A stretch of DNA of 6,501 nt. Origin: Acidimicrobiia bacterium. GTDB lineage: Bacteria; Actinomycetota; Acidimicrobiia; IMCC26256; JAENVU01. Positions 6,319 to 6,501 of this stretch are shown here, piece after piece. The stretch lies in NCBI GenBank assembly GCA_016650415.1, contig JAENVU010000275.1, positions 1 through 6,501 of the forward strand. Reading direction: 5' to 3'. Position numbers and translations under genes: made by a program. The notes below the pieces were generated by a model. It ran no database searches. It was not told the DNA's origin and saw nothing but the letters and a program-made list of their open reading frames with translations. Numbering within the stretch: the stretch's first letter is position 1; each line of letters starts with the position of its first letter.

Positions 6319-6501
6319 TTATGGGCGCGGCTCGAGGATGACAACCGGGATCACCCGGTCGGTCTTCGCTTCGTAGCCGGCGAAACCGGGGTACCGCTCC
6401 TTCTGGGTCGTCCAGATGGGTTCGCGTTCGGGCTCGGTTGCGACCCTGGCGCGCACCGGGACCGTCGTCGCGCCGACCTCGATGGTGGCATCGGGGTTCG
6501 C
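6319..6501 (-). CDS. C-terminal part of a deazaflavin (F420)-dependent nitroreductase-family protein
   Basis: A leftward frame is open from the right edge of the window to a TAA at 6319-6321, giving the last 60 residues of a longer protein whose start lies outside. The pattern NPDATIEVG, then VPVRARVAT, EREPIW, ERYPGFAGYEAKT and DRVIPVVILEP matches the C-terminal half of the DUF385/Ddn family (F420H2-dependent nitro- or quinone reductases of mycobacteria and relatives). In that family the section contains the final strands of the split beta-barrel and the W-x-x-x-x-x-x-x-P-x-F-x-x-Y-E stretch. The N-terminal cofactor-binding part is not visible, so F420 use is inferred from family membership. 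The gene lies 67 bases upstream of the amidohydrolase on the same strand and is probably functionally linked to it. Confidence 0.75.
   Translation of the reverse strand, partial: ANPDATIEVGATTVPVRARVATEPEREPIWTTQKERYPGFAGYEAKTDRVIPVVILEPRP

Overview
The window is uniformly GC-rich, with strong G/C third-position bias and long open shadows on the antisense strands. An F420-type deazaflavin-dependent nitroreductase tail at the right edge, an actinobacterial-style amidohydrolase beside it and GTG start codons point to a high-GC actinobacterium. An Acidimicrobiia-like lineage is possible, but that is inference from gene content and not a proven placement.

Layout from left to right: (1) 1-249 (+), the 3' end of a small protein with one hydrophobic segment and a coiled-coil tail. 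(2) 414-968 (+), an intact 184-residue multi-pass membrane protein of unknown function with a well-placed Shine-Dalgarno. (3) 1008-1829 (-), a classical short-chain dehydrogenase/reductase, convergent with gene 2 across a 39-base gap that holds a hairpin. (4) 1898-4948 (-), a 1016-residue membrane-bound cyclic-di-GMP protein ordered six TM - GGDEF - PAS-like - PAS - degenerate GGDEF - EAL. (5) 5025-6251 (-), a 408-residue metal-dependent amidohydrolase of the amidohydrolase-2/ACMSD-like superfamily. (6) 6319-6501 (-), the C-terminal 60 residues of a deazaflavin (F420)-dependent nitroreductase-family protein, cut by the window edge.

Genes 6, 5, 4 and 3 all read leftwards with gaps of 67, 76 and 68 bases. 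They could form one transcription unit, but the gaps are long enough for separate promoters. Two of the gaps (6-5 and 5-4) contain a clean inverted repeat just upstream of the next start codon, which suggests local control. The nitroreductase, amidohydrolase and SDR look like a redox/hydrolytic catabolic set. The c-di-GMP protein between them may be only a neighbour.

The most notable item is the c-di-GMP protein. It joins a seemingly complete cyclase, with catalytic GGDEF and RxxD inhibitory site, to a seemingly complete EAL phosphodiesterase. Between them sits a second GGDEF domain that has lost its signature (SGDHF) but kept an RxxD at the I-site position. I see no mobile element, CRISPR array, tRNA or rRNA, and no clear sign of a wholly new system.
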